This document shows, piece after piece, positions 32,701 through 41,122 of a stretch of DNA of 64,000 nucleotides (position 1 is the first letter of the stretch; each line of letters starts with the position of its first letter). The position numbers were made by a program, and so were the translations under genes. The notes beneath the pieces are model-generated. The model saw only the letters and a program-made list of their open reading frames with translations, was not told the origin of the DNA and did no database searches. The stretch spans positions 14,297-78,296 of the forward strand of contig CAKTKU010000007.1 in assembly GCA_934572335.1 (NCBI GenBank). Direction: 5' to 3'. The stretch comes from an uncultured Oscillospiraceae bacterium (GTDB lineage: Bacteria; Bacillota; Clostridia; Oscillospirales; Oscillospiraceae).

Positions 32701-34126
32701 TGGGTATACCTATCTCAAGCTCAAGGGAGGGCATAGCTATACCCTCACCGAGCGGGTACCTCTCGGCTATAACGGCGCGGAGAGCGTCACATTCTACGTC
32801 GGCGACGACGGCACGATAACGAATGTCAGCGAGAAGTGCATTAAAGATGATCAGGGTAACGAGATAAAGCTTCCATCCGGGAGTTGGGCAAAAACCGACG
32901 GGGCGGTGCTGACGATAGACAACCTCTCCCATGTCCTCACCGAGGTCAAGGTGCAAGGCTCATGGATCGGCACGTACACCGACGAGGAGAAGCCCATTAC
33001 CGTGCAGCTCTGGCGCAGCGGAGCGCCCATGGTCGGCGAGAAATACACCGTGACGCTCATCGCCGACGGGGAGTGGTCGCCCGTGTGGTCGAATCTCCCG
33101 CTTTTCGTTGACGGCGAGCTTGCCGAGTACAGCGTGCGCGTGACGTATATCGGTGATACGGCGTATGACGCGAACATCCCCGGCATTGACGACGGCTATG
33201 AGGACTATGACATAACCTTTGACGAGAATCGCTATAAAAAAGGCGCGGACGGTGCTTATGACCACATATCGGGATACTGGAAGGACAGCAATGGTGACGA
33301 TGTCTTTGCCGACCATGTGCTCATTCGTTTTAACATTGAGACGGTCTCCGGCAAACTGACGCTGCGCAAGGTCAGCGACACGGTCAACGGCAAACCTCTT
33401 GCGGGGGTGGAGTTCAAGCTCTACTCCGACGTGAACCTCGTTAACGTTGTTGAGGTCGCCGTTTCCGGCGGGAACGGCGAGGTGGAGTTCGCCTCAAAGC
33501 TTGCCGCGGGAACGTATTATCTGAAAGAGACCAAGGCGCTCGACGGCTACGCGCTGGACGACACTGTTTACATGGTGCGTGTCCATGCCGGTATTGCCAC
33601 AGTCACAGCCATCGGCGGCGACGGAACCGCGGTGCACACCGTCGTCAACGAGACTTCGCAGACGCTCACGATCAATAAGGTCAATCAGTATGATTCGCCC
33701 GTCCCCGGCGCGACGTTCACCCTCACCCGCGAGGGCGATTATGACGGCGGGGAAGAGGAGGGGCGCAGCGACAGCCCTGTGTATACTTCCAATGAGTACG
33801 GCAAAATTGTGATCACCGGGCTTGAGCGCGGCAGGTATATCCTCAGGGAGACCTCCGCCCCCAACGGGTATAAACCGCTTGAAGATGATTTTGAATTCAT
33901 CGTTGCCAATGGAGAGATATTTCTCCCCACCGGCACGACTGCCCCGGAAGGGTGGCGGCTCGAAGACTCAAGGACGGGCGGTTATACCCTCACAGTTGTC
34001 AATCAGGTGCTCTATGTCTTCCCGACGACCGGCGGCGTGGGCATCTATGCCCCGATCGCGCTCGGCGCGGCGCTGATGTGCATATCCGCCGTGCTGATAA
34101 TAAAACGAAAGAGAGAAACAGCATGA
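29786..34126 (+). CDS. Sortase-anchored Cna-B-type pilus tip adhesin
   Basis: A 1446-residue secreted surface protein. A basic N-terminus and signal helix (about 32-51) precede a Thr/Pro/Glu repeat region (about 55-135). A large N-terminal adhesin region follows, then at least three Cna-B-like domains, starting near 904 (GTLTVAKRDSVTGHGIAGVE), 1188 (GKLTLRKVSDTVNGKPLAGV) and 1290 (TLTINKVNQYDSPVPGATF). The C-terminus has an FPTTGG sorting signal (an LPXTG variant), a hydrophobic helix and KRKRE. It is the first gene of the pilus operon and overlaps the backbone pilin gene (ATGA). Confidence 0.9.
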   Translation: MNLNRKRKINKTKREGAAHGKTGWDPGRIGRQLLVVLILVSSLFGMVGFTAVPTTDDGSTQTGNPVVATVPTATPAPDVTTTPEPTVVPTAEPTAEPTPTVEPIATPEPTAEPTSTPDAEPIPDPEPTPETETETEIPVMLHIIPAPDAEEECVSFTVRAGSSLDLLVNDSVRYSLTGGADTYSAEGETEPEQTETEQTETWEWYTLDAEGGKVPYDLSAPITAPLDVYAARGVATTATITKTVMFYIAIDGEWVQLTDKTTTTTDTASFPVGSGTTPRYYISYSDLVNVYKDYDSGMEIEGNYNGELFFPHRDDNSPDKIWADVAPMLATDDSNDYWIPLGTTGGNVPTYYVYYTPGNVTNNPSYFADSKKFKDAALLADNSFYTIEFNGGGKVDSTQLPQTQYVFSKQNSANIMLPALTDAEWVVLDKDGNALDKSSYALTQLTDGTFSLKINSVTQPLTVTARGEELYIVYNAGIKRVKAGQFDAAAQSIRNDGAVNGMQQYKVPSSVPKDGTMTVLATDSDRAEVKVDSGNKPRTIFYTFKGWKLDDSDLITPGAVFSYDQLKKYAVNNTVTFTAVWTPFEQNTSGSQLVSTANFYVCYDCEVASNLGSGYNPPTAQSHFTKSLFAARVFGTSSVQPDSNGDFDAISAPAGEDTAADVDKSVRALMSTSASGLTLESFPSDETVLSALRAGKEPVHIGGTPIDHEYLTSDHFTIRWYVFKYEHSDGYHVDGVLVAKAARLVVTKTFTGSADVINAVTKQDFKINVVHNSSTGSGSSNAVVAVPDYTLRLKPERDTSLAKDETGYKSYDPVTDTYTWVLKGYQNMQYTVKESGYGIPSGFAEYTHTARYMVRNPNQQTVTPVSGWNSYDGTGVTVTVASYAKDIPDSAVQTVALENMYVKTGTLTVAKRDSVTGHGIAGVEFELSMNDPPEGTTFQLYHKPGSSEYSSDAEEAGYTETVKGNVVVTGGNGYTYLKLKGGHSYTLTERVPLGYNGAESVTFYVGDDGTITNVSEKCIKDDQGNEIKLPSGSWAKTDGAVLTIDNLSHVLTEVKVQGSWIGTYTDEEKPITVQLWRSGAPMVGEKYTVTLIADGEWSPVWSNLPLFVDGELAEYSVRVTYIGDTAYDANIPGIDDGYEDYDITFDENRYKKGADGAYDHISGYWKDSNGDDVFADHVLIRFNIETVSGKLTLRKVSDTVNGKPLAGVEFKLYSDVNLVNVVEVAVSGGNGEVEFASKLAAGTYYLKETKALDGYALDDTVYMVRVHAGIATVTAIGGDGTAVHTVVNETSQTLTINKVNQYDSPVPGATFTLTREGDYDGGEEEGRSDSPVYTSNEYGKIVITGLERGRYILRETSAPNGYKPLEDDFEFIVANGEIFLPTGTTAPEGWRLEDSRTGGYTLTVVNQVLYVFPTTGGVGIYAPIALGAALMCISAVLIIKRKRETA

Positions 34127-35739
34127 AAAAGATAATCAGAACCCTTGCCGCGCTTACCCTTGTCGTTATGCTCGCCGCGTCGCTCTCCGCCGCCGCTTGG
34201 GCAGACAGGGAAGACGCGACTGGCGGCACCGAGACCGGCAGCACCACGACAGAGTTCAACAAAACCGCGACAGTGACTGTCAACGGGGTCACTCCCGGCG
34301 AGGTGGTCAATATGTATCGGGTCGTGTCTTATAACGCGGGTTACAACAAATACGTGTATGAAGAGAATTTTGGCGCGTATATCAAGGACGTAGCTAGCGA
34401 TAGCGTGGATGTTGACCAGTATTTTGCCAAGCTGTCATCTGTTCAGCTTAAAACCTTCCTCGATAACTTCGTGAATGGGAAAAATCTTCCAGCGCCTGCC
34501 GCCAGTAATGCTGTTGACGCGGACGCGAGCAGTATCACTTTCTCAGGGCTCAAACCGGGCTATTATATAATTACTGTCCAGACCTCCGGCAACGACGGCA
34601 ATATCTATCTGCCCATGTCCGTGTTCGCGCGCGTTGTGGGGGATGAGATTATAGTCAGCGGCGGCGGCAGCACCGGCACGGGAGACAGCATTACTCTCGC
34701 GGCAAAGTCCGTAAAGGGACCGACCATTAACAAAGAAGTCTGGTGCAGGACGCACGAAGCGTGGGGCGCGCAGACCGATGCCTCTATCGGAGATGTATGC
34801 AGCTTTGTCGTCTCACTGACCATCCCCGCATATACCGATGTTGAAACGCTTAATCTTGTGCTCGAAGATAATATGACCAATATGGAGTATATGCCCAACT
34901 CCGCAAAGGTCTATTCCGCAGAACCTAAGAATCCCACCACCCCGCAGGCTGTGGAGCTGGTAAATGCGATAAAGTCGGATTCAGCCCTCACGGGCAGCAG
35001 TCTCAAGTTTGACCTCGACTATAAGACGCTCACTCAGAATGATACGACGGTCGCAAAAACTGTCTATCTCTTCTATCAGGCGCGCGTGACTCCGAACGCC
35101 GCGGCGGACGGCATTTCCACAAATACGGCAGTGCTCTCCTATGGACGTTCCACCACAACCATGCAGACCACCACGGCTGTGACGACGAATGTGTATAACT
35201 ACTCGTTCACCCTCAAAAAGGTCGATGCAGACGATGCACCTCTCACCGGCGCAAAGTTCGAGATGTACTCTGACGATGATGCGAAGATGAGCTTTACTCT
35301 GACAGCTGGCGGGTATTATATTCCGGATGCCAGCGGTACGGTGACGCAGCTTCCTGCCGACAACGCATTCACGGTCAAAGGGCTTGGTCACGGCACGTAT
35401 TATGTGAAGGAGGTTTCGACCCAGCGTGGGTATTTCCTTCCCAAGGACAGATTTACGCTGACTCTCGCGTCTTTCGTGAAGGCAGATGCTTCTGCACAGC
35501 CGGAGCATGAAAGGCTCAGCACGCTGGGGTGCAACTTTACGAATACAGATGAAGCTGATGCAAACCTTGTGGGCGCGAAGACAGTGACCGAAAAGAATTA
35601 TACGGTCGATCTCCGTAACGCCACTACCCCCGTCCTGCCCACAACCGGCGGCGCAGGCACAGTGATGTTCACCGTCGGCGGCGTTGCCGTGATGGTGCTC
35701 GCGGCGGTGCTCTTCCTCAAACGGAAAAGGGAAGAATGA
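34123..35739 (+). CDS. Backbone pilin with isopeptide (D2) and Cna-B domains
   Basis: A 538-residue major pilin. It has a signal peptide (cut near AWA-DR), an N-terminal domain, a D2-type fimbrial isopeptide domain beginning near GPTINKEVW with IGDVCSFVVSLTIPAY, and a C-terminal Cna-B domain (FTLKKVDADDAPLTGAKFEM to YYVKEVSTQRGYFLP). It ends with the sorting signal LPTTGG, a helix and KRKREE. Class C sortases encoded just downstream would link such subunits into a covalent fibre. The start overlaps the tip adhesin stop, and the stop overlaps the sortase start (ATGA). Confidence 0.92.
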   Translation: MKKIIRTLAALTLVVMLAASLSAAAWADREDATGGTETGSTTTEFNKTATVTVNGVTPGEVVNMYRVVSYNAGYNKYVYEENFGAYIKDVASDSVDVDQYFAKLSSVQLKTFLDNFVNGKNLPAPAASNAVDADASSITFSGLKPGYYIITVQTSGNDGNIYLPMSVFARVVGDEIIVSGGGSTGTGDSITLAAKSVKGPTINKEVWCRTHEAWGAQTDASIGDVCSFVVSLTIPAYTDVETLNLVLEDNMTNMEYMPNSAKVYSAEPKNPTTPQAVELVNAIKSDSALTGSSLKFDLDYKTLTQNDTTVAKTVYLFYQARVTPNAAADGISTNTAVLSYGRSTTTMQTTTAVTTNVYNYSFTLKKVDADDAPLTGAKFEMYSDDDAKMSFTLTAGGYYIPDASGTVTQLPADNAFTVKGLGHGTYYVKEVSTQRGYFLPKDRFTLTLASFVKADASAQPEHERLSTLGCNFTNTDEADANLVGAKTVTEKNYTVDLRNATTPVLPTTGGAGTVMFTVGGVAVMVLAAVLFLKRKREE

Positions 35740-36620
35740 GAAAAGGCGCAAAAAGCGCAGTTCTCCTCGCGCTGCTGTTTCTCGCGGGGCTTGTCCTGCT
35801 CCTTTATCCGCTCGTCAGCAGCCGGTATAACGCCCGGCGCAGTGCCGCGCTCATAGAGGATTATACCGCCGTCGTCGCCGACACCCCGCGCGAGGATTAC
35901 TCCGCGTGGTTCGCCGCCGCCGATGCGTACAACGCCTCGCTCACGGGCAAGGACGTGCCGGACGCTTTCGCCGCCATCACCGACGAGGAGAGCGCGAACT
36001 ATCTCGCCCAGCTCGCCTTTGACCCGGACGGCGTCATGGGTTACATCAGCATTCCCAAGATCGCCGTCAGTCTGCCCATTTATCACGGCACAACCCCCGC
36101 CACGCTCGAAAAGGGCGCGGGGCATCTGGAGGGCTCGGCGCTGCCTGTCGGCGGCGCGGGGACGCACTGCGTCATCTCGGCGCACCGCGGTCTGCCCTCC
36201 GCCGCCATGTTCACCGATCTTGACCGGCTCACCCTTGGCGACCATTTTTATATTTACGTGCTCGACCGCGTCCTCGCTTATGAGGTTGATCAGATCCTCA
36301 CCGTCGCCCCGGACGAGCTTTCCGCGCTCGACAGGGAGCCGGACATGGACTATACCACCCTCGTCACCTGCACGCCCTACGGCGTGAACTCTCACCGGCT
36401 TCTCGTGCGCGGGCATCGCGTGGATTATGACGTGCAGACCGCCGCAGACGAGGGGAACAGTGTCGTCCGCTCCGTGCACACGAACTATGTCCTCTGGACG
36501 GTCGTGGGGCTGCTGACGACGGCGGCGTTCATCGCGCTGTATGTGTCCCTCTCCCGGCGCAAGGCGCATGAGCCGCGCCGTCCGCGTGCTCGCCGCGGCA
36601 GGTATCAAGGGCGGCACTGA
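35736..36620 (+). CDS. Class C (pilin-polymerising) sortase 1
   Basis: A 294-residue class C sortase. It has an N-terminal helix (about 7-26), an extracellular catalytic domain and a C-terminal helix (about 250-272) with a very basic tail, the two-helix layout of pilus sortases. Catalytic residues are His150 (ISAHRG), Cys212 (TLVTCTPYG) and Arg221 (NSHRLLVRGHR). A DP pair (LAFDPDG) just before the domain is in the place of the class C lid. It overlaps the pilin gene by four bases and precedes a second class C sortase by 9 bases. Confidence 0.93.
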   Translation: MRKGAKSAVLLALLFLAGLVLLLYPLVSSRYNARRSAALIEDYTAVVADTPREDYSAWFAAADAYNASLTGKDVPDAFAAITDEESANYLAQLAFDPDGVMGYISIPKIAVSLPIYHGTTPATLEKGAGHLEGSALPVGGAGTHCVISAHRGLPSAAMFTDLDRLTLGDHFYIYVLDRVLAYEVDQILTVAPDELSALDREPDMDYTTLVTCTPYGVNSHRLLVRGHRVDYDVQTAADEGNSVVRSVHTNYVLWTVVGLLTTAAFIALYVSLSRRKAHEPRRPRARRGRYQGRH

Positions 36621-36629
36621 GGAGGCGGC

Positions 36630-37472
36630 ATGAAAAAGAAACCCACCGGCGTGCTCCTGCCCGCGCTCATCTTCCTTGTGGGGCTGGGCGTGCTGCTCTA
36701 TCCCGCGCTCAGCGACATCTGGAACCAGCGGCGGCAGGAATCGCTCATCACGGACTATGTCCGCACCGTCGCGGAAATGACGGCGGACGACTTTTCCGCC
36801 GAGCGCGCGAGCGCCGAGGCGTACAACGCCGCGCTTGACCACAGCTTCGGCGATGCTTTCACCGGCGACCAGCCCGCGCCGGATGATGCATACTGGACGC
36901 TCCTCGACCCCGACGGCACGGGCGTCATGGGCTATATCGAGATTCCGAAAATATCCCTCCGTCTGCCGGTATACCACGGCACGGGGGAGGACGCGCTGCA
37001 AAGCGGCGCGGGGCATCTCGCCGGGACGAGTCTGCCCGTCGGCGGTGCGGGGACGCACAGCGTTATCTCCGGGCATCGCGGGCTGCCCTCAGCGCTGCTT
37101 TTCACCGATCTTGACCGTCTTGATATCGGGGATGAGTTTTATCTCTACGTCCTTGACGACACCCTCGCATATAAGGTCGATCAGATGCTCACCGTGGAGC
37201 CGACGGACGTCTCCGCGCTCATGCCCGTGGAGGGGGAGGACTATGTCACGCTCCTCACCTGCACGCCCTATGGCGTGAACACCCACAGGCTTCTCGTGCG
37301 CGGGCATCGCGTGGAATACGTGCCGCAGAGCGCCCCGACCGTCACGGCGGTGCAGCAGATCTCGCACAGCCTCGGCTGGCAGGGCAAGCTCGCCCTTGCC
37401 GCGCTCGCGCTCATCATCGCGATTGCTGTTATATCGCTCATTGTGAAGAAAGGCAGAAGATATAAAAAGTAA
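36630..37472 (+). CDS. Class C (pilin-polymerising) sortase 2
   Basis: A 280-residue paralogue of the previous gene with the same layout: N-terminal helix, lid-like LLDPDG, His149 (ISGHRG), Cys211 (TLLTCTPYG), Arg220 (NTHRLLVRGHR), C-terminal helix and basic end. The two are similar throughout and probably arose by tandem duplication. In other pili, paired class C sortases divide the work of polymerising the shaft and adding tip or base pilins. That division is inferred here. A GGAGG stands before the ATG. Confidence 0.93.
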   Translation: MKKKPTGVLLPALIFLVGLGVLLYPALSDIWNQRRQESLITDYVRTVAEMTADDFSAERASAEAYNAALDHSFGDAFTGDQPAPDDAYWTLLDPDGTGVMGYIEIPKISLRLPVYHGTGEDALQSGAGHLAGTSLPVGGAGTHSVISGHRGLPSALLFTDLDRLDIGDEFYLYVLDDTLAYKVDQMLTVEPTDVSALMPVEGEDYVTLLTCTPYGVNTHRLLVRGHRVEYVPQSAPTVTAVQQISHSLGWQGKLALAALALIIAIAVISLIVKKGRRYKK

Positions 37473-37484
37473 TGGAGGATTGGC

Positions 37485-38210
37485 ATGACAAAGCTGATTT
37501 CTTCAATTAAAAAGCCATTGGCGCTGCTTGCGGCGGTGTTGCTGCTCGCGTGCATGCCCGCGGCGGCGTATGCCGTCCCGGCGGTCGACGTGACGGCGCA
37601 GTGCGCGCTCACGGTGCGCTGTGCCTACGCCTCCGCGCCGCTTGGCGGCGTGAGTGTGCGCGTTTACCGCGCGGCGGACGCGGACGCGAATATGCGCTTC
37701 ACGCTCGCCCCGGCGTTTGCCGCCAGCGGGGTCGACCTCGCCGCCATGACAGGCGCGGCGCAGTGGTCGTCCGCCGCCGCGGCGCTCGCGAAGTATGCGC
37801 AGGAGACCAAGCTCACCCCGGAGTATAGCGGCAAGACCGACGCCTCCGGCGCGCTGGCGCTCTCCGCGCTCACGCCGGGGCTGTATCTCGTCGTGACCGA
37901 TGCGTATACGGATAATAGCGGCGTGTATTCCGCCGCGCCCTCGCTCGTCGCCCTGCCGGGGCTGAACGCCGCGGGCGACGCTTGGGAGTATTCCGTCGCG
38001 GTCAGCCCGAAGATGGAGTTCACCGCGGTTAGCCCGTCGCCCAGCGCATCGCCCGTTCCCACGGCCACGCCTAGCCCGACATATCCGCTCTACGGGCGCC
38101 TGCCGCAGACGGGGCAGCTCAACTGGCCTGTGCCGGTGCTCGCGCTGGCGGGGCTGGCGCTCGTGGCTGTTGGCGTGTGGCTGACGCGGAGGAAAGCGCA
38201 TGGCGAGTAA
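37485..38210 (+). CDS. Minor/basal pilin with LPQTG signal
   Basis: A 241-residue secreted surface protein. After the signal peptide (cut near AYA-VP) comes one compact domain with VTAQCALTVRCAYASAPLGGVSVRVYRAAD and GALALSALTPGLYLVVTDAYT, a Cna-B/pilin-like fold. A Pro/Ser/Thr spacer, LPQTG, a hydrophobic helix and RRKAHGE follow. Small anchored pilins of this type usually cap the base and tie the pilus to the wall. It overlaps the next sortase gene by 11 bases. Its sorting motif differs from the FPTTG and LPTTG of the other subunits. Confidence 0.87.
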   Translation: MTKLISSIKKPLALLAAVLLLACMPAAAYAVPAVDVTAQCALTVRCAYASAPLGGVSVRVYRAADADANMRFTLAPAFAASGVDLAAMTGAAQWSSAAAALAKYAQETKLTPEYSGKTDASGALALSALTPGLYLVVTDAYTDNSGVYSAAPSLVALPGLNAAGDAWEYSVAVSPKMEFTAVSPSPSASPVPTATPSPTYPLYGRLPQTGQLNWPVPVLALAGLALVAVGVWLTRRKAHGE

Positions 38211-38789
38211 GCGCGCCGGGCGGGTGCTCATCACCCTCGGCGCGCTGTGCATCATCGCCGCGGCGGTGCTTTTGTGCCATAACCGCGCCGAGGAGCGCCG
38301 CGCTGACGACGCGGCGCAAAGCGCCATGCCCGCCGTCGTGCGGGGCATTGCCGAGGCGCGCTCCTCGCGCACGAATACCGCATCCGCGCGTGACCCGGAC
38401 ATCGGCGTCGAGGCGGAGGGGGAGCGGTATCTCGGCTTCCTGTCGCTGCCCTCGCTCTCGCTGGAGCTGCCCGTTCTATATGACTGGGACGGCGTGAAGC
38501 TGCAATCCGCGCCCTGCCGGTATTCCGGCTCGCTCGCCGCCGGGGCGCTCGTCCTCGGCGCGCATAACTATTCCTATCATTTCGGCGGCATTGCGGAGCT
38601 TGCAGTCGGCGACGCGGTGTACTTCACCGACGGGAACGGCGACATTCACGCTTACACCGTCGCCCTCACCGAAACGCTCGACCCCGATGAGGTCGACGCG
38701 ATGATCAACACGGATTATCCCCTCACACTCTTCACCTGCCCTACGGCGGCGCGCGCCGCGTCACGGTGCGCTGCGAAGCGCAGAAGTGA
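38200..38789 (+). pseudogene. Third sortase (class B/D-like), frameshifted at the catalytic cysteine
   Basis: The first 180 codons encode an N-terminal helix (about 8-26) and a sortase domain with YLGFLSLPSLSLELPVLYDW, His122 in LGAHNYSYHF and Cys180 in TLFTC. Immediately after Cys180 the frame changes. The +0 frame continues as unlikely, basic sequence into the downstream terminator. Adding one base after 38739 instead gives P-YGGARRVTVRCEAQK and a stop at 38787-38789, just before the terminator. That ending, with the needed Arg, is what sortases have (TCTYGG..RV.VRC). A one-base deletion is therefore likely, either real or a sequencing error. Confidence 0.8.
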
Positions 38790-38798
38790 ATATACGCG

Positions 38799-38837
38799 AA
38801 AACGGAAGAGGCATCATCGCGATGTCTCTTCCGTTTT
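38799..38837. terminator. Bidirectional terminator at the end of the pilus locus
   Basis: A 17-bp hairpin, AAAACGGAAGAGGCATC (38799-38815) and complement (38821-38837, one G-T pair), with A- and T-runs at either side, between the sortase and the convergent HAD gene. Confidence 0.88.
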
Positions 38838-38852
38838 ATAATTTATGCTGCT

Positions 38853-39461
38853 TTACACGTTTACGCCCAGCGCGCGTAGCTTTTCGCGCGCCTCGTCCGC
38901 CTCGCCGTGAAAGACGATGCCGCTCATCCCGGCGACCTCCGCGCCTTCAATGTTGGCGGCGGAGTCGTCGATGAACACGCACTCCTCCGGCTTGAGGGAG
39001 AAGTTGCTGCACAGCAGGTCGTATATCTCCCGCTGGGGCTTGACGAGCTTCACATCGGCGGAGATGAGCGTCCCGTCGAAGCACTCGCTCCCCGGCACGC
39101 GCGGCCAGTATTCATGCTGGCGGTAGCTCGCGTTTGACAGCAGGTATATCCTGTACCCCGCGGTCTTGAGGTCACGCACGAGCTGTGCCATGCCCTCAAC
39201 GGGGTAGATGGGTCTGTCCCACTGGTCGACGAGCAGGTGCACCTTCTCGTGCAGACGCTCCGGCACGTGCGTGCACATGCTTGCCGCGGCCTCCGCCTCG
39301 GTCATTGAGCCTCTGTCCATCCGTGCCCACTCGACGGAGAGATAGACGTTGTTCATCAGTATCTTCCTGTCCTCGCCCTCCGCGCCGACCGCGTCAAGGA
39401 ACCTCTCGCGGTCGAACCACAGAAGGACGTTGCCCATGTCGAATACTATGTTTTTTATCAT
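38853..39461 (-). CDS. HAD-superfamily hydrolase (YihX-like, subfamily IA)
   Basis: A 202-residue HAD phosphatase. Motif I is VFDMGNVLLWFD with nucleophile Asp8. The second Asp of DxD is replaced by Gly-Asn, as in YihX-type sugar-phosphate phosphatases. Motif II is LLSNAS, motif III is the Lys of LVKPQREIYDLL, and motif IV is FIDDSAANIEGA. The gene is the last of the ABC operon. Its start ATG shares one base with the permease stop (TAATG), so it is translationally coupled to the transporter. This suggests that it acts on the imported compound. Confidence 0.88.
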   Translation of the reverse strand: MIKNIVFDMGNVLLWFDRERFLDAVGAEGEDRKILMNNVYLSVEWARMDRGSMTEAEAAASMCTHVPERLHEKVHLLVDQWDRPIYPVEGMAQLVRDLKTAGYRIYLLSNASYRQHEYWPRVPGSECFDGTLISADVKLVKPQREIYDLLCSNFSLKPEECVFIDDSAANIEGAEVAGMSGIVFHGEADEAREKLRALGVNV

Positions 39462-41122
39462 TAGACTATCTTTACCTTGCCTTTCGTCAGGCGGAACACT
39501 ATCACGAGCGAGATTATCGTCGTCAGCGTGAGTATCGTGGCGAGGGCGGCGGCGGTGCCGTCGCTCATGCGCACGACCTCCTGATATATCGCAACGGCGA
39601 TGGTGGAGGTCTTGCCGGAGTAGAGCATGATGGAGCTGGACAGCTCATTGATGCACGTGATCCAGCTCAGCACCGCGCCGGACATGATGCCCGGCAGCAT
39701 CATGCGCGCCGTCACCGTGAAGAACGTCTTCATCGGCGACACGCCGAGGTTGATCGACGCCTCCTCAATGTACGGGTCCATCTGATACAGGAACGCGCTG
39801 CCGGAGCGCACCGTGTATGGCAGCTTGCGGATGACGTAGGAGATTATCATTATAGCGGCGGTGCCCACGAGCACGATGGGCTTGCGGTTGAACGCGACGA
39901 TCAGCCCGATGCCGAGGACGGAGCCGGGGATGACGTAGGGGAACATGATGAGCGTGTCGATAAGGTTTGCGACCTTGCCCTTCTTGCGCACAAGGATGTA
40001 CGACACGAGGATGCCCACGATGATGATGAACACGATCGCGATGATGGAGAACACATAGGTGTTGCGGATGTTCCGCCCGAGGCGGGACATGATCGTGCGG
40101 TAGTTATTGAGATTGACGCCCTTTATAACGCCGGAGAAGCTGCGCTCAATGAACGACTGGCACACGACGACGATCTGCGGCAGGAATGCCAGCGCCACGA
40201 CGATGTATATCGGCAGCGAGGCGAGAAAGCGCTTGCCGCCGTGCAGCTTCGTCTCCTGAGGGGGACGGAGCGAGCTCATCATGTAATTGCGCTTGTCAAC
40301 GACGAGCTTCTGGAACCCCAGCATCGTCAGCGAGCACAGCACGATGATAACCGACAGCGCTGACGCCATGTACGGGTCCGTCGCGCTTTCGGACATGTAT
40401 TCGTTGTACACCAGCACCGGCAGCACCGTGTACCCCTCGCCGAGGAGCATCGGCGTGCCGAAGTCGGCAAGGCAGGTCATGAACACCATGATGCACCCCG
40501 CGAGAATGGAGGGGAGCACCACCGGCAGCGTGACCGTCCATATGCGGCGGAGCTTGTTCATGCCGAGGTTTTCCGCCGCCTCCTCAAGGGAGGAGTCGAT
40601 GCTGTTCATCGCGCCGGAGGTATAGAGGTATATGTACGGGAACAGGTGCAGCGTGAACACGAAGATGATGCCCCAGCGCCCGTATATCGTCGGCGCGACG
40701 AGACCGATCTTCGCAAAGAGCTTCGCCAGCAGACCCGCGCGTCCCAGCAGGATGATCCACGAGTACGCCCCGATGAACGGAGGGCTCATCAGGCTCATGA
40801 TGATGAAGATGTGCAGCACCTTCTTGCCGGGGATGTTGTAGCGCGTCATGAGGTACGCGATCGGAACGCCGACGACGGTCGTCGTCAGCACTGTGGCAAA
40901 GCACACCACCATCGAGCGCAGCAGCGTCTGATAGTAGTAGGGCTTTGTGAAAAAGCGCTTGAAGTTATAAAGCGTGATGCCGTCGACCTTGTTTGAGAAA
41001 ACGCTCTTCGTGATTATCGTGTAGAACGGGTACACGATGAAAAGGCACATCGCAAGGATAACGAACACCTTTGTGAAAAACCAGAAGTCCGGCTTCCACT
41101 TTTGGGCGAGGCGTTTGTTCAC
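39461..41122 (-). CDS. ABC transporter permease, fused two-domain (ferric iron/organophosphate type)
   Basis: A 553-residue membrane protein with two BPD_transp_1 modules in tandem (about 70-275 and 340-545), each of about six helices. The EAA loops are visible: SSLEEAAENLGMNKLRRIWTV and PYIEEASINLGVSPMKTFF. This fused layout is typical of FbpB/AfuB/PhnU-like systems importing ferric iron, hexose phosphates or 2-aminoethylphosphonate. It overlaps the ATPase gene by four bases and the HAD gene by one base. Confidence 0.92.
   Translation of the reverse strand: MNKRLAQKWKPDFWFFTKVFVILAMCLFIVYPFYTIITKSVFSNKVDGITLYNFKRFFTKPYYYQTLLRSMVVCFATVLTTTVVGVPIAYLMTRYNIPGKKVLHIFIIMSLMSPPFIGAYSWIILLGRAGLLAKLFAKIGLVAPTIYGRWGIIFVFTLHLFPYIYLYTSGAMNSIDSSLEEAAENLGMNKLRRIWTVTLPVVLPSILAGCIMVFMTCLADFGTPMLLGEGYTVLPVLVYNEYMSESATDPYMASALSVIIVLCSLTMLGFQKLVVDKRNYMMSSLRPPQETKLHGGKRFLASLPIYIVVALAFLPQIVVVCQSFIERSFSGVIKGVNLNNYRTIMSRLGRNIRNTYVFSIIAIVFIIIVGILVSYILVRKKGKVANLIDTLIMFPYVIPGSVLGIGLIVAFNRKPIVLVGTAAIMIISYVIRKLPYTVRSGSAFLYQMDPYIEEASINLGVSPMKTFFTVTARMMLPGIMSGAVLSWITCINELSSSIMLYSGKTSTIAVAIYQEVVRMSDGTAAALATILTLTTIISLVIVFRLTKGKVKIV

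Noticed and set aside
33952..34122. Earlier start for the backbone pilin
   Set aside because: It would overlap the adhesin end out of frame and bury the signal peptide. The ATGA overlap at 34123 is the normal coupling pattern.
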